Source: DATKCN01 sp035513175
Lineage (GTDB): Bacteria; Chloroflexota; Chloroflexia; Thermomicrobiales; CFX8
Assembly: GCA_035513175.1 (NCBI GenBank)
Contig: DATKCN010000070.1
Location: 1 to 10,823 of the forward strand
Direction of reading: 5' to 3'
DNA length: 10,823 nt
Part shown: positions 1 through 6,599 of the stretch, one piece after another
How positions within the stretch are numbered: the stretch's first letter is position 1
How the letters are laid out: each line of letters begins with the position of its first letter
Program-made: the position numbers and the translations under genes
The notes under the pieces: model-generated
Seen by the model: the letters and a program-made list of their open reading frames with translations, nothing else
Databases searched by the model: none
Told to the model about the DNA's origin: nothing

Positions 1-145
1 CCCCTCAAGTGCTGCCGCACCCCGGCGCGGAGAGGGGGTGACGATGTCTAGGGCCTCACTGCCGATCCCAATCAATGGCAATCCCCAATCTCCCCCTCTC
101 CCCGTGGGGGAGGGGGCCGGGGGGTGGGGTGGGGTGGGGTCCCGT
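1..145. other. Gene-free left edge with G-rich repeat
   Basis: I see no credible gene here; short open frames lack a ribosome site and recognisable sequence. The left half is unremarkable GC-rich DNA, possibly the 3' flank of a gene outside the window. From about 81 the sequence becomes a C-rich then G-rich palindromic repeat (separate entry) that ends just before the promoter of the trpS leader. Confidence 0.6.
88..140 (+). repeat. C/G-rich palindromic repeat, copy 1, with G-run tail
   Basis: A C-rich arm (92-103) faces a G-rich arm (106-116) across a 2-base loop, giving a hairpin. The 23 bases 93-115 recur exactly at 579-601. The tail 112-139 has G runs of 5, 6, 4, 4 and 4 bases separated by one or two bases, a textbook G-quadruplex pattern on the + strand. 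It stops a few bases before the -35 box at 146. Such dispersed palindromes are common between genes in high-GC environmental genomes; the genome-wide copy number cannot be judged here. Confidence 0.8.
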
Positions 146-174
146 TTGACACACAACACCCCCGCTGCTACCAT
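146..174 (+). promoter_or_regulatory. Sigma-70 promoter of the trpS T-box leader
   Basis: A perfect -35 box TTGACA (146-151) is followed by a 17-base spacer and a -10 box TACCAT (169-174, four of six consensus bases). Transcription would begin near 181-182, just before the first conserved T-box stem. The spacing, the box quality and the position exactly upstream of a riboswitch make this one of the firmest promoter calls in the window. Confidence 0.8.
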
Positions 175-181
175 GTGCGCA

Positions 182-473
182 AGTACATCGTGCAACGACG
201 ATGATCGGAACGAGTAGTCGCCTAGGCGGCGAGCAGCGACCCGGCGCATGGTGCAAGGCCGGGACGACGCCAGGCGATGAATGGATCCGGGAGTCGCGCT
301 CCGAACGGGAGGAATCTCCTCAGTAGGCGGCGCCGGGCGCTCCGCCGTTACAGGGAGTGGGATATCGGACGCATCGCGTCCCGTATCCGCTGAGTGGGCC
401 GGTGGGAGCCGGTCAACATGGGTGGCGCCGCGGAGGATAACAACCTTCGTCCCTGTCGGGGACGGAGGTTTTT
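182..473 (+). promoter_or_regulatory. T-box riboswitch sensing tRNA-Trp, upstream of trpS
   Basis: A complete transcriptional T-box leader. Stem I: an AGTA motif (213-216) starts the specifier loop; helix 217-223 pairs with 272-278; a distal helix 240-245 pairs with 258-263. The 3' side of the loop reads GAA-TGG-A (279-285), so the specifier codon is TGG (282-284), tryptophan. The T-box core is GGGTGGCGCCGCGG (420-433). Its TGGC (423-426) would pair with the tRNA end GCCA, and bacterial tRNA-Trp normally has G73. In the antiterminator, 416-422 pairs with 451-456 (T419 bulged) and 430-436 pairs with 444-450, leaving the 7-base bulge 423-429, which has G where the family usually has A. Uncharged tRNA-Trp should stabilise this form and let transcription reach trpS. 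The middle stems were not modelled. Confidence 0.93.
442..473 (+). terminator. Intrinsic terminator of the T-box attenuator
   Basis: Twelve base pairs join 442-453 and 459-470 with a single G-U wobble and a 5-base loop, followed by a run of five T (469-473). The 5' arm (444-456) is shared with the antiterminator, so the two structures exclude each other. This is the OFF state when tRNA-Trp is charged. Confidence 0.93.
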
Positions 474-493
474 CGTTTGTGAGGGGGAACCTA

Positions 494-612
494 ACCCCCC
501 GGCCCCCTTCCCTGCGAGGGAAGGGGGAGATTGCGGAATGGTATTGGAATCGACAGCATAATCCCCAGCGCCCAAAAGCCCCTCTCCCCGTGGGGGAGGG
601 GTTGGGGAGGGG
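494..612. repeat. Inverted pair of C/G-rich palindromic repeats in the trpS 5' UTR
   Basis: Two copies of the repeat seen at 88-140 lie between the attenuator and the trpS ribosome site. The left copy is inverted: it has a perfect 11-bp stem (503-513 with 517-527) and, read on the - strand, matches copy 1 including the CAATCTCCCCC lead and the GGGGGCCGGGGGG tail. The right copy (579-612) is direct and shares 23 identical bases with copy 1. About 50 bases separate the two. The right copy ends in four G runs (592-596, 598-601, 604-607, 609-612), another quadruplex pattern, three bases before the ribosome site. The whole looks like a composite, MITE- or BIME-like insertion in the leader. Confidence 0.75.
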
Positions 613-614
613 TC

Positions 615-620
615 AGGAGG
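615..620 (+). promoter_or_regulatory. Ribosome binding site that fixes the trpS start
   Basis: AGGAGG lies five bases before ATG at 626. The reading frame is open much further upstream, back to an ATG at 281, but that region is the T-box RNA; this Shine-Dalgarno sequence decides the true start. Confidence 0.9.
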
Positions 621-625
621 TAGTC

Positions 626-1657
<1,032 letters not shown>

Positions 1658-1676
1658 CAACCGCCTCCCGAGCCGA

Positions 1677-1708
1677 GCCGCCCTGCCGCTATCGCCGGAC
1701 GGGGCGGC
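1677..1708 (+). terminator. Weak hairpin downstream of trpS
   Basis: GCCGCCC (1677-1683) pairs with GGGCGGC (1702-1708) about 20 bases after the trpS stop. The loop is long and no T run follows, so this is at best a weak or factor-assisted terminator. Confidence 0.3.
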
Positions 1709-1784
1709 CCGATCGTGTCCGCGCCACGGCGTGGCCGCCAGCATCGCGCTCACACGTGGCGCCATATCATTACCGCCGGTGGTC

Positions 1785-1804
1785 GGTCCGCGCTGTCGCG
1801 GACC
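1785..1804 (+). promoter_or_regulatory. Perfect 8-bp inverted repeat upstream of the dehydrogenase
   Basis: GGTCCGCG (1785-1792) and CGCGGACC (1797-1804) flank a 4-base spacer CTGT, about 30 bases before the ATG at 1834. It could be an operator or a leader hairpin. No clear promoter boxes were found around it, so its function is open. Confidence 0.4.
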
Positions 1805-1833
1805 ACGATGCAGAGGGACGGTGTGTTCATCGT

Positions 1834-3108
1834 ATGCTGTTGCGGCCCGGTGTGCTCGTCGTCATCGTCCTGGCGCTCGTTCTGACAGCGTGTGGCAGCG
1901 GCGGGGACGACGCGACCGCCACCCCGGCTGGAACCGCGACCCCGACACAGACGCCAGCGCCGACTCGCGACGTCGAGATCGCGCCGACGCCGACCGTGGT
2001 CGAGTCGTCGCGGACCGAACCGGTGCGGCTCGACAGGATACAGCTCGCTCTTGACGAGGTCGGGACGGGCTTCGATCAGCCGGTGTTCGTGACGCACGCC
2101 GGGGACAGCAGCGGACGCGTCTTCGTGCTGGAAAAGACCGGCGCGATCCGGCTGCTGGACGGCGCCCTCTACCTCGACATCAGCGACCGGGTGCTGTTCT
2201 ACGAGCTGCTGTCGAACGAGCACGAGCTGGGGCTGCTGGGGCTGGCCTTCCATCCCGACTTCGAGACGAACCGCTATTTCTTCGCGCACTACATCGACAA
2301 GAGCCAGAATCACGTCATCTCCCGCTTTGAGGAAGGGCCGGGCGGCGTCGCTGACCCCGCCAGCGAGCTGATCATGTTCACCTACCCGCAGCCGGACATC
2401 AATTTCGCCGGGGGCATGCTGGCGTTTGGGACGGACGGCTTCCTCTATATCGGACTGGGAACCGCAACACCGGACGACCCATCACAGGTGGTGGCGCAGC
2501 AGCTCGACAATTTCTACGGCAAGATCCTGCGCATCGCGGCCGGCGACTTCGAGCCGTACGGCATCCCCGGCGACAACCCGTTCGTCGGCGTGGAGGGCGC
2601 GCGGCCGGAGGTGTGGGCCTACGGCCTGCGCAACCCCTGGCGCTTCTCCTTCGACCGCCAGACGAACGACCTCTACATCGGCGGCCCGGGCGAGTTCCGC
2701 AAGGAGTGGATCAACTTCACGGCCGGTGGCGACGCGGGCGGCCTGAACTTCGGCTGGCCAATTATCGAGGGGGACGAATGCTGGGAGTTCTCCCCGCTGC
2801 CCTGTGATCTGAGCGGGCTGGAGCTGCCGATTATCAGCTACGACACGTACGGCGACGGCAACTGCGTCGTCATCGGCGGCTTCGTCTACCGGGGCAGCCA
2901 GCACCCCTCGCTGGATGGCGTCTACCTCTACGGCGACTACTGCAGCGGGCGCATCTGGGGCGCGGGCCGCGACGACGACGGCGTCTGGCAAACCCGCGAG
3001 CTGCTGGACACCGACCTGCTCATCACCTCCTTCGGCGAGGACGAGGCAGGTGAGCTGTATGTCACCGGCGGCTTCAACGGCGCGATCTACCGCGTGCAAG
3101 CACAGTAG
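1834..3108 (+). CDS. PQQ-type glucose/sorbosone dehydrogenase family lipoprotein
   Basis: Probably oxidises an aldose or related sugar at the outer face of the membrane with PQQ; substrate unknown. The 424-residue product starts with a lipoprotein signal: basic MLLR, a hydrophobic stretch, and lipobox LTAC (17-20, lipidated Cys20). A Thr/Pro-rich tether (about 28-60) leads to a six-bladed beta-propeller of the GSDH/YliI/HHIP type. Hallmarks: GLLGLAFHPDF (133-143), whose His140 aligns with the catalytic His of soluble glucose dehydrogenase; GLRNPWRFSFD (264-274), whose Arg-Asn pair contacts PQQ in that enzyme; and NFGWP (305-309). ATG 1834 is chosen because it gives a proper signal peptide; an in-frame ATG at 1756 would bury it. 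The ribosome site is poor. Blade 3 lacks the usual HxGG and GDGG signatures, so cofactor or activity may differ from the family norm. Confidence 0.85.
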   Translation: MLLRPGVLVVIVLALVLTACGSGGDDATATPAGTATPTQTPAPTRDVEIAPTPTVVESSRTEPVRLDRIQLALDEVGTGFDQPVFVTHAGDSSGRVFVLEKTGAIRLLDGALYLDISDRVLFYELLSNEHELGLLGLAFHPDFETNRYFFAHYIDKSQNHVISRFEEGPGGVADPASELIMFTYPQPDINFAGGMLAFGTDGFLYIGLGTATPDDPSQVVAQQLDNFYGKILRIAAGDFEPYGIPGDNPFVGVEGARPEVWAYGLRNPWRFSFDRQTNDLYIGGPGEFRKEWINFTAGGDAGGLNFGWPIIEGDECWEFSPLPCDLSGLELPIISYDTYGDGNCVVIGGFVYRGSQHPSLDGVYLYGDYCSGRIWGAGRDDDGVWQTRELLDTDLLITSFGEDEAGELYVTGGFNGAIYRVQAQ

Positions 3109-3116
3109 CGACGGCT

Positions 3117-3145
3117 GGGTCGCGGGATGTCGTCCCCCGCAGCCC
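3117..3145. terminator. Hairpin between convergent genes
   Basis: Ten positions, 3117-3126 against 3136-3145, pair with one mismatch and one G-U, with a 9-base loop. It sits between the stop of the dehydrogenase and the stop of the regulator on the other strand. No T run follows on either strand, so termination strength is uncertain. Confidence 0.4.
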
Positions 3146-3180
3146 GACTCTCCGCTTGCTACTTTCAACTCTCCAACGTC

Positions 3181-3969
3181 TCACACCCCGCCCACCATCC
3201 GCTCCGCCGTCGCCCTGTCAGCCGGGAAAAACAGCTCGATCGCCAGTTCCGAGAGTGTCACGTCGTTCACCGCCCCGAAGAGCATCGTCGTGGTGAAGAA
3301 CACCAGCTCCGCGTCGCCCGCCCGCAGGCGGAACGGGATGACCAGCTCCGCGCCATCGCCGGGCTGAGCCCGCGACGCGCCGGGGGCGACAGGATAGGCC
3401 GCCAGCTCGGCGCGCAGCGCCGCCAGCGCCGGGTCGGCGGTCAGCTCGTGCTGGCGTCGCAGGCGGGCCAGCACGTGCGCCCGCCACTGGCCCAGGTTCG
3501 CGATGCGCGACGCCAGTCCACCCGTGTGGAGGCTCAGGCGCAGCACATTGACCGGCGGCAGCAACAGCGCCGGATCGATGTCGCCCAGCAGCCGGTAGAC
3601 GCCCTGGTTGGCCGCGATCAGGTTCCAGTGGCGGTCCACCGCCAGCGCCGGGTACGGCTCGTGTCCCGTCAGCACGCGATCGATCGCCTCACGCGCCGCG
3701 TCCAGCGCCGGGTCCTCCAGCGCCGTCGCGGGGTAGGTGGGGGCATAGCCGGCGGCCAGCAGCAGCGTGTTGCGCTCCCGCAACGGAACGTCGAGAAACC
3801 CAGCGAGGCGCAGCAGCATCGAGCGGCTGGGCAGCGAGCGGCCGGTCTCCAGAAAGCTGACGTGGCGCGCCGAGACGCCGGCGTCCAGCGCCAGATCGAG
3901 CTGGCTGAGCCGCCGGCGCTGTCGCCAGTCGCGGAGAAGCTCGCCCACGGGACGGTTCTGCGTTGCCAT
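3181..3969 (-). CDS. XRE-family regulator with MmyB-like ligand-binding domain
   Basis: A 262-residue DNA-binding regulator. Residues about 8-62 form a Cro/C1-type helix-turn-helix (RRLSQLDLALDAGVS followed by FLETGRSLPS). The rest, about 80-255, matches the MmyB-like (MLTR) ligand-binding domain, with landmarks DRHWNLIAAN (112-121), LHTGGLASRIANLGQWRAH and FGAVNDVTLSELAIELFFPAD. This family senses an unidentified small molecule, often proposed to be hydrophobic, and usually regulates a neighbouring gene. ATG 3969 is preferred: the upstream in-frame ATG at 4005 lies inside a palindrome that is probably the operator. The only ribosome-site-like GGAG is too close, so translation may be weak or leaderless. 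It is divergent from a small membrane protein, the likely target, and the palindrome suggests autoregulation. Confidence 0.9.
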   Translation of the reverse strand: MATQNRPVGELLRDWRQRRRLSQLDLALDAGVSARHVSFLETGRSLPSRSMLLRLAGFLDVPLRERNTLLLAAGYAPTYPATALEDPALDAAREAIDRVLTGHEPYPALAVDRHWNLIAANQGVYRLLGDIDPALLLPPVNVLRLSLHTGGLASRIANLGQWRAHVLARLRRQHELTADPALAALRAELAAYPVAPGASRAQPGDGAELVIPFRLRAGDAELVFFTTTMLFGAVNDVTLSELAIELFFPADRATAERMVGGV

Positions 3970-4003
3970 GGCTCCATGATACGGCCACGGGAGTCCCAGG
4001 CCC

Positions 4004-4020
4004 ATTACCTGCCAGGTAAT
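4004..4020. promoter_or_regulatory. 17-bp perfect palindrome, likely operator of the XRE regulator
   Basis: ATTACCTGCCAGGTAAT has two 8-base arms around one central C. It lies between the divergent regulator and membrane protein genes, 34 bases upstream of the regulator start, and touches the proposed -35 box of the membrane protein. Arm length and symmetry suit a dimeric helix-turn-helix protein. That the neighbouring XRE protein binds it is an inference from position. Confidence 0.75.
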
Positions 4021-4048
4021 CGACGGCGGACAGGCTCCCCGTCAGAAT
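4020..4048 (+). promoter_or_regulatory. Candidate promoter of the small membrane protein
   Basis: TCGACG (4020-4025) and CAGAAT (4043-4048) are separated by 17 bases, each matching four of six consensus positions. The palindrome ends on the first base of the -35 box, so a bound regulator would hinder RNA polymerase. Plausible but not strong. Confidence 0.4.
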
Positions 4049-4055
4049 GGACGCG

Positions 4056-4076
4056 CCGCGACAATGGCTGTCGCGG
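4056..4076 (+). promoter_or_regulatory. Leader hairpin before the membrane protein
   Basis: CCGCGACA (4056-4063) and TGTCGCGG (4069-4076) form a perfect 8-bp stem with a 5-base loop, 17 bases before the ribosome site AGGAG (4094-4098). It may be a transcript-stabilising stem or a second operator; nothing distinguishes these. Confidence 0.35.
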
Positions 4077-4105
4077 GCGACATGTCCTCACGAAGGAGCA
4101 TCCAG

Positions 4106-4510
4106 ATGAGCGCGATACCCATGACGAATCAGGCCGGGCGTGGAAGCCTGCTGCGACGGGTCCTGCTGGCGGACAGTCTCGTCAGCGGTGGCGCGGGGTT
4201 GCTGCTGCTCGCGGCCGCCGGGCCGTTGCACGACACGCTGGGCCTGCCGGCCGCGCTGCTGCGCGTGGCGGGAGTTACGCTATTACCGTGGTGCGCGCTG
4301 CTGATCTACGCGGCGAGGCGGCCCGTCACGCCGCGCCGCGTCGTCTGGAGCGTCGTCGGAGTCAACCTGCTCTGGGTGGCCGGCAGCGCGCTGCTGCTCG
4401 TCTCGGGCTGGGTCGATCCGACCGGGCTGGGAATGGCGTTCGTCATTGCCCAGGCAGTGGCGGTGCTGGCCTTCGCCGATCTGCAGCTACTCGGGTTGCG
4501 CAGACCCTGA
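4106..4510 (+). CDS. Small four-helix integral membrane protein
   Basis: A 134-residue membrane protein of unknown function. Four hydrophobic segments are visible at about 17-38, 50-70, 79-100 and 107-130, joined by short loops with arginines (RRPVTPRR at 71-78 between helices 2 and 3). ATG 4106 is chosen over an in-frame ATG at 4064 because AGGAG (4094-4098) sits seven bases upstream and the 4064 codon lies in a hairpin loop. No catalytic motif is seen. Small membrane proteins of this kind are often found beside XRE/MmyB-like regulators, and the shared palindrome makes this gene the probable regulated target. A role in membrane stress or small-molecule tolerance would be a guess. Confidence 0.8.
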   Translation: MSAIPMTNQAGRGSLLRRVLLADSLVSGGAGLLLLAAAGPLHDTLGLPAALLRVAGVTLLPWCALLIYAARRPVTPRRVVWSVVGVNLLWVAGSALLLVSGWVDPTGLGMAFVIAQAVAVLAFADLQLLGLRRP

Positions 4511-4530
4511 CGTGTAACGAAAAAGGAAGA

Positions 4531-4553
4531 GAGGCGGGGTGGGGGCCCGCCTC
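4531..4553. terminator. Perfect 8-bp hairpin, terminator-like on the minus strand
   Basis: GAGGCGGG (4531-4538) pairs with CCCGCCTC (4546-4553) around a 7-base G-rich loop, about 20 bases after the membrane protein stop. Read on the - strand the stem is followed by TCTTCCTTTTT, a loose U tract; on the + strand no T run follows. It may end transcripts from either side. Confidence 0.5.
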
Positions 4554-4766
4554 GGAGGATGGGGATAGGGAGGAGAAGGGATAGGGATGGGACGGTGTAG
4601 TCAGTTGGCGCCGGTGAGCGCGGGCGGCAGCGCGGCTGGCTTCGTTGCGTGCATACGCGTCAGTTCCGCGGCGCGCCGTTTCGCGCTTCACCGGCCTGGA
4701 CCTGCTCGATCACGTCCGTGCTCGCCGATCCATTGCCGCTAGAGTAGCGGCCCGGGGCAGGCGGCG

Positions 4767-4807
4767 CTGTATCGCGCGATACGGGGTTGCTGTACACGGC
4801 GATACAG
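4767..4807. repeat. Nested inverted repeats sharing one arm
   Basis: CTGTATCGC (4767-4775) can pair with GCGATACAG (4799-4807) as a 9-bp stem. Its inner part also forms the perfect 14-bp palindrome GTATCGCGCGATAC (4769-4782). The left arm therefore has two alternative partners. It lies downstream of both flanking genes, so a classical operator role is unlikely unless an unseen transcript starts here. Confidence 0.6.
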
Positions 4808-4891
4808 GGCCGAGGGCCGAGGCTGAGACGCCGCTAGTGGATCGACGGCTCGGCGTCACACCGCTGCCCTCTGCCCTCGGTCCTCTGTCCC
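4806..4891. repeat. Two facing arrays of a G-rich heptamer
   Basis: On the + strand, AGGGCCG occurs twice in tandem (4806-4819) and continues imperfectly to 4827. On the - strand, four heptamers run from 4891 to 4864: GGGACAG, AGGACCG, AGGGCAG, AGGGCAG. The arrays face each other across about 40 bases and are partly complementary. The second begins six bases after the stop codon of the GGDEF gene, so it would be in that gene's 3' UTR. Confidence 0.65.
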
Positions 4892-4896
4892 GGCCG

Positions 4897-6243
4897 TCAG
4901 CCCACCGTCCCCAGATCGTCGGCGTGCACCCAGCGGGCTTTGCCGGTCTGCTTCGCGCGCGAGAGCGCGGCGTCCGCGCGCCGCAGCAGATCGGCCAGGC
5001 GCGATTCCGCCTCGACGCGCGCGGCAGCCTCTTCCGGGCGGCTGACCGCCACGCCGATGCTGCCGGTCACCACGATGCTGGTCACGCCCTCGGCCTCCGC
5101 CAGCTCGAACGGCTGCGCAAGCTGCAGCAACAGCCGCTCCGCGACGATAGCCGCGTCGTCTTCAGACGCCATGTCATCGAGCAGGATGGCGAACTCGTCG
5201 TCACCGAAGCGGGCGGTCGTGTCGTTGGCCCGCATCGAGCGATGCAGCCGGGCCGCAACGGCGCGCAACAGGTCGTCGACGATCTCCCGGCCGTGGCGCT
5301 GGTTTACCTCCTGCAGATCGTCCAGATCGATGTAGACCATGACGACCGGCTCGTTGCGCCGCTCGGCGCGCGCCAGCGTGCGCTCGGCCTGCTCGACGAA
5401 CAGCAGCCGGTTCGGGAGCCCGGTCAGGGCATCGTGCGCCAGCCGGCCGCGTAGCGCGCGCTCCTGCTGGACGCGCTCGCTGACATCGTGACCCAGCAGC
5501 ACGACGCCTGCGACCGCCGGGTGCTCCTGCAGGTCGACGACACGCAGCTCGAGATCGACGGCCACGCCGTCCCCGCGCACGAAGCGCAGGTCCGCCGCCG
5601 GCGCCTCGCGGTGTTCCGCCGCGGCGTCGAGCACGAGCGCCAGCGGCTCGATGTCATCCGGGTGACATAATACGACGACGTTCACCCCGGCCAGTTGCTC
5701 GGGATCGTGGTCCAGCACGCGGTCGCTCGCCGGATTGGCCCAGATGATCGTGCCGTCCGCTTCGACGATCAGCATAAGCCCGGACGCCTGCTCGACCAGC
5801 ACGCGGTAGCGCTCGGACGGCGCCGGGGCGGGCGGGGAGTCGGCGTCCGGCTGCGCGACGCTGTCCGGCGCGGCGCGGCCACGTTCGAGGTCGGAAAGCC
5901 GCACCCGGAGTTGCGCGTCGTCAATCGGGTGCGTCAGCACGCCGTTCGCGCCGGACCGCAGCGCGTCCTCGATGACGTCCTGGTGCTCGGGTGACGACAG
6001 CACGAGCAGTGGGATGTCCGCCAGCCCCGGCGCTTCCCTGGCCGCGCGGCAGGCGTCGGCGGGCGTGCCCTCGCCAGTGGCGGGCTGGCCGGCGATCAGC
6101 AGGTCGAAGGCGCGCCCGGCTGACAGCGCCGCGAGCTGGCGCGCGCTGTCAGCCCGCACAGCGATGTAGCCGTGCAGTGCCAGCGCCAGCTCCAGCGAGC
6201 GTCGCGTGGTGGCATCGCGTTCGATCAGCAGCGCGCTCTTCAT
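4897..6243 (-). CDS. REC-PAS-GGDEF signalling protein with degenerate motifs
   Basis: A 448-residue soluble protein with three domains. Receiver-like, 1-120: the phosphoacceptor Asp is replaced (FDLLIAG, Gly52 in the Asp position) and the conserved Lys is His105 (LTHP), so phosphorylation is unlikely. PAS, about 143-262: WANPASDRVL and GHDVSERVQQER are typical. GGDEF, about 268-440: the DALTGLPNR start and DLDDLQEVN are present, but the signature reads GDDEF (347-351) and the following GH..GD positions are altered. The RxxD inhibitory site (338-341) is intact at the canonical five-residue spacing. The protein may be a weak diguanylate cyclase, or a c-di-GMP or GTP receptor. The start ATG overlaps the stop of an upstream open frame as ATGA, with only a weak ribosome site. 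Confidence 0.9.
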   Translation of the reverse strand: MKSALLIERDATTRRSLELALALHGYIAVRADSARQLAALSAGRAFDLLIAGQPATGEGTPADACRAAREAPGLADIPLLVLSSPEHQDVIEDALRSGANGVLTHPIDDAQLRVRLSDLERGRAAPDSVAQPDADSPPAPAPSERYRVLVEQASGLMLIVEADGTIIWANPASDRVLDHDPEQLAGVNVVVLCHPDDIEPLALVLDAAAEHREAPAADLRFVRGDGVAVDLELRVVDLQEHPAVAGVVLLGHDVSERVQQERALRGRLAHDALTGLPNRLLFVEQAERTLARAERRNEPVVMVYIDLDDLQEVNQRHGREIVDDLLRAVAARLHRSMRANDTTARFGDDEFAILLDDMASEDDAAIVAERLLLQLAQPFELAEAEGVTSIVVTGSIGVAVSRPEEAAARVEAESRLADLLRRADAALSRAKQTGKARWVHADDLGTVG

Positions 6244-6599
6244 GCCTGAGATGCCTCGGGTTCAGTATTGGACGGCTGACCGGTGATCGCGCGTCTCGCC
6301 TGGCGCATGAGACGGTCATTGCAGTCTACGCACCACGCGTGTGCCGCGTCCAGAGTTCGAAAGTATCGGAACTCTCCGGCGAGCGTGGGAGAACCGACGC
6401 GTCGGGCTAATGAAATGACCCTCCGGCCCGGCTGACCCGCCTCGCGGTCACGACGCTCAACGGAACCTTCCCGTCCACCTGGCGTTGTCCAGTGGGGGGC
6501 AGTCGCGCGGTCGCGGTTGAGCCGTGGAGTACACTTCGCCTTCTTTGCTACTGCCGGACGCGCCACGGCGCCCCCGGCTGGATGATCCGGAAATGTCAT
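6240..6599 (-). CDS. Doubtful small ORF overlapping the start of the GGDEF gene
   Basis: A - strand frame is open for about 119 codons from ATG 6599 and stops in an ATGA overlap with the GGDEF start, the arrangement expected of translational coupling. Against it: G or C at the third codon position is clearly lower than in the neighbouring genes, no start has a ribosome site, and the ATG 6599 overlaps the divergent gene's start. The C-terminal half contains WCVDC (a CxxC pair) and helix-like RLMRQARRAI. It may instead be the untranslated leader of the GGDEF gene. I do not recognise a family. Confidence 0.22.
   Translation of the reverse strand: MTFPDHPAGGAVARPAVAKKAKCTPRLNRDRATAPHWTTPGGREGSVERRDREAGQPGRRVISLARRVGSPTLAGEFRYFRTLDAAHAWCVDCNDRLMRQARRAITGQPSNTEPEASQA
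6244..6597. other. Divergent intergenic region
   Basis: This lies between the GGDEF gene (-) and the zinc-ribbon gene (+), and should contain the promoters of both. It is less GC-rich around 6290-6420 than its surroundings. I found no convincing -35/-10 pair on either strand and no riboswitch I could recognise. The doubtful ORF described separately occupies the - strand. Confidence 0.5.

Larger units (their letters stand above)
4511..4896. other. Repeat-rich spacer between convergent genes
   Basis: No convincing gene on either strand. The + frames run through by chance, and a roughly 50-codon - strand frame has no start codon with a ribosome site. It holds the terminator-like hairpin, the nested inverted repeats and the heptamer arrays listed separately. 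The stretch 4600-4750 shows nothing I can interpret. Confidence 0.6.

Noticed and set aside
281..625. N-terminal extension of trpS from ATG 281
   Set aside because: The extension translates the T-box specifier, antiterminator, terminator and palindromic repeats. A strong ribosome site and the family start both point to ATG 626.
3970..4005. Upstream ATG (4005) for the XRE regulator
   Set aside because: The start codon lies within the palindrome and the added residues (GLGLPWPYHGA) do not match the family N-terminus; ATG 3969 fits better.
3127..4584. Plus-strand frame of 485 codons across the regulator and membrane protein
   Set aside because: Its Arg/Gln-rich translation is the shadow of the XRE regulator and of the membrane protein in another frame.
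4640..4855. Minus-strand frame of about 50 codons in the spacer
   Set aside because: It has no start codon with a ribosome site, crosses palindromes and repeat arrays, and resembles nothing known.
6517..6546. Promoter for the zinc-ribbon gene (TTGAGC with a downstream CTTCTT)
   Set aside because: The -10 match is only two of six at acceptable spacings; not enough to call.
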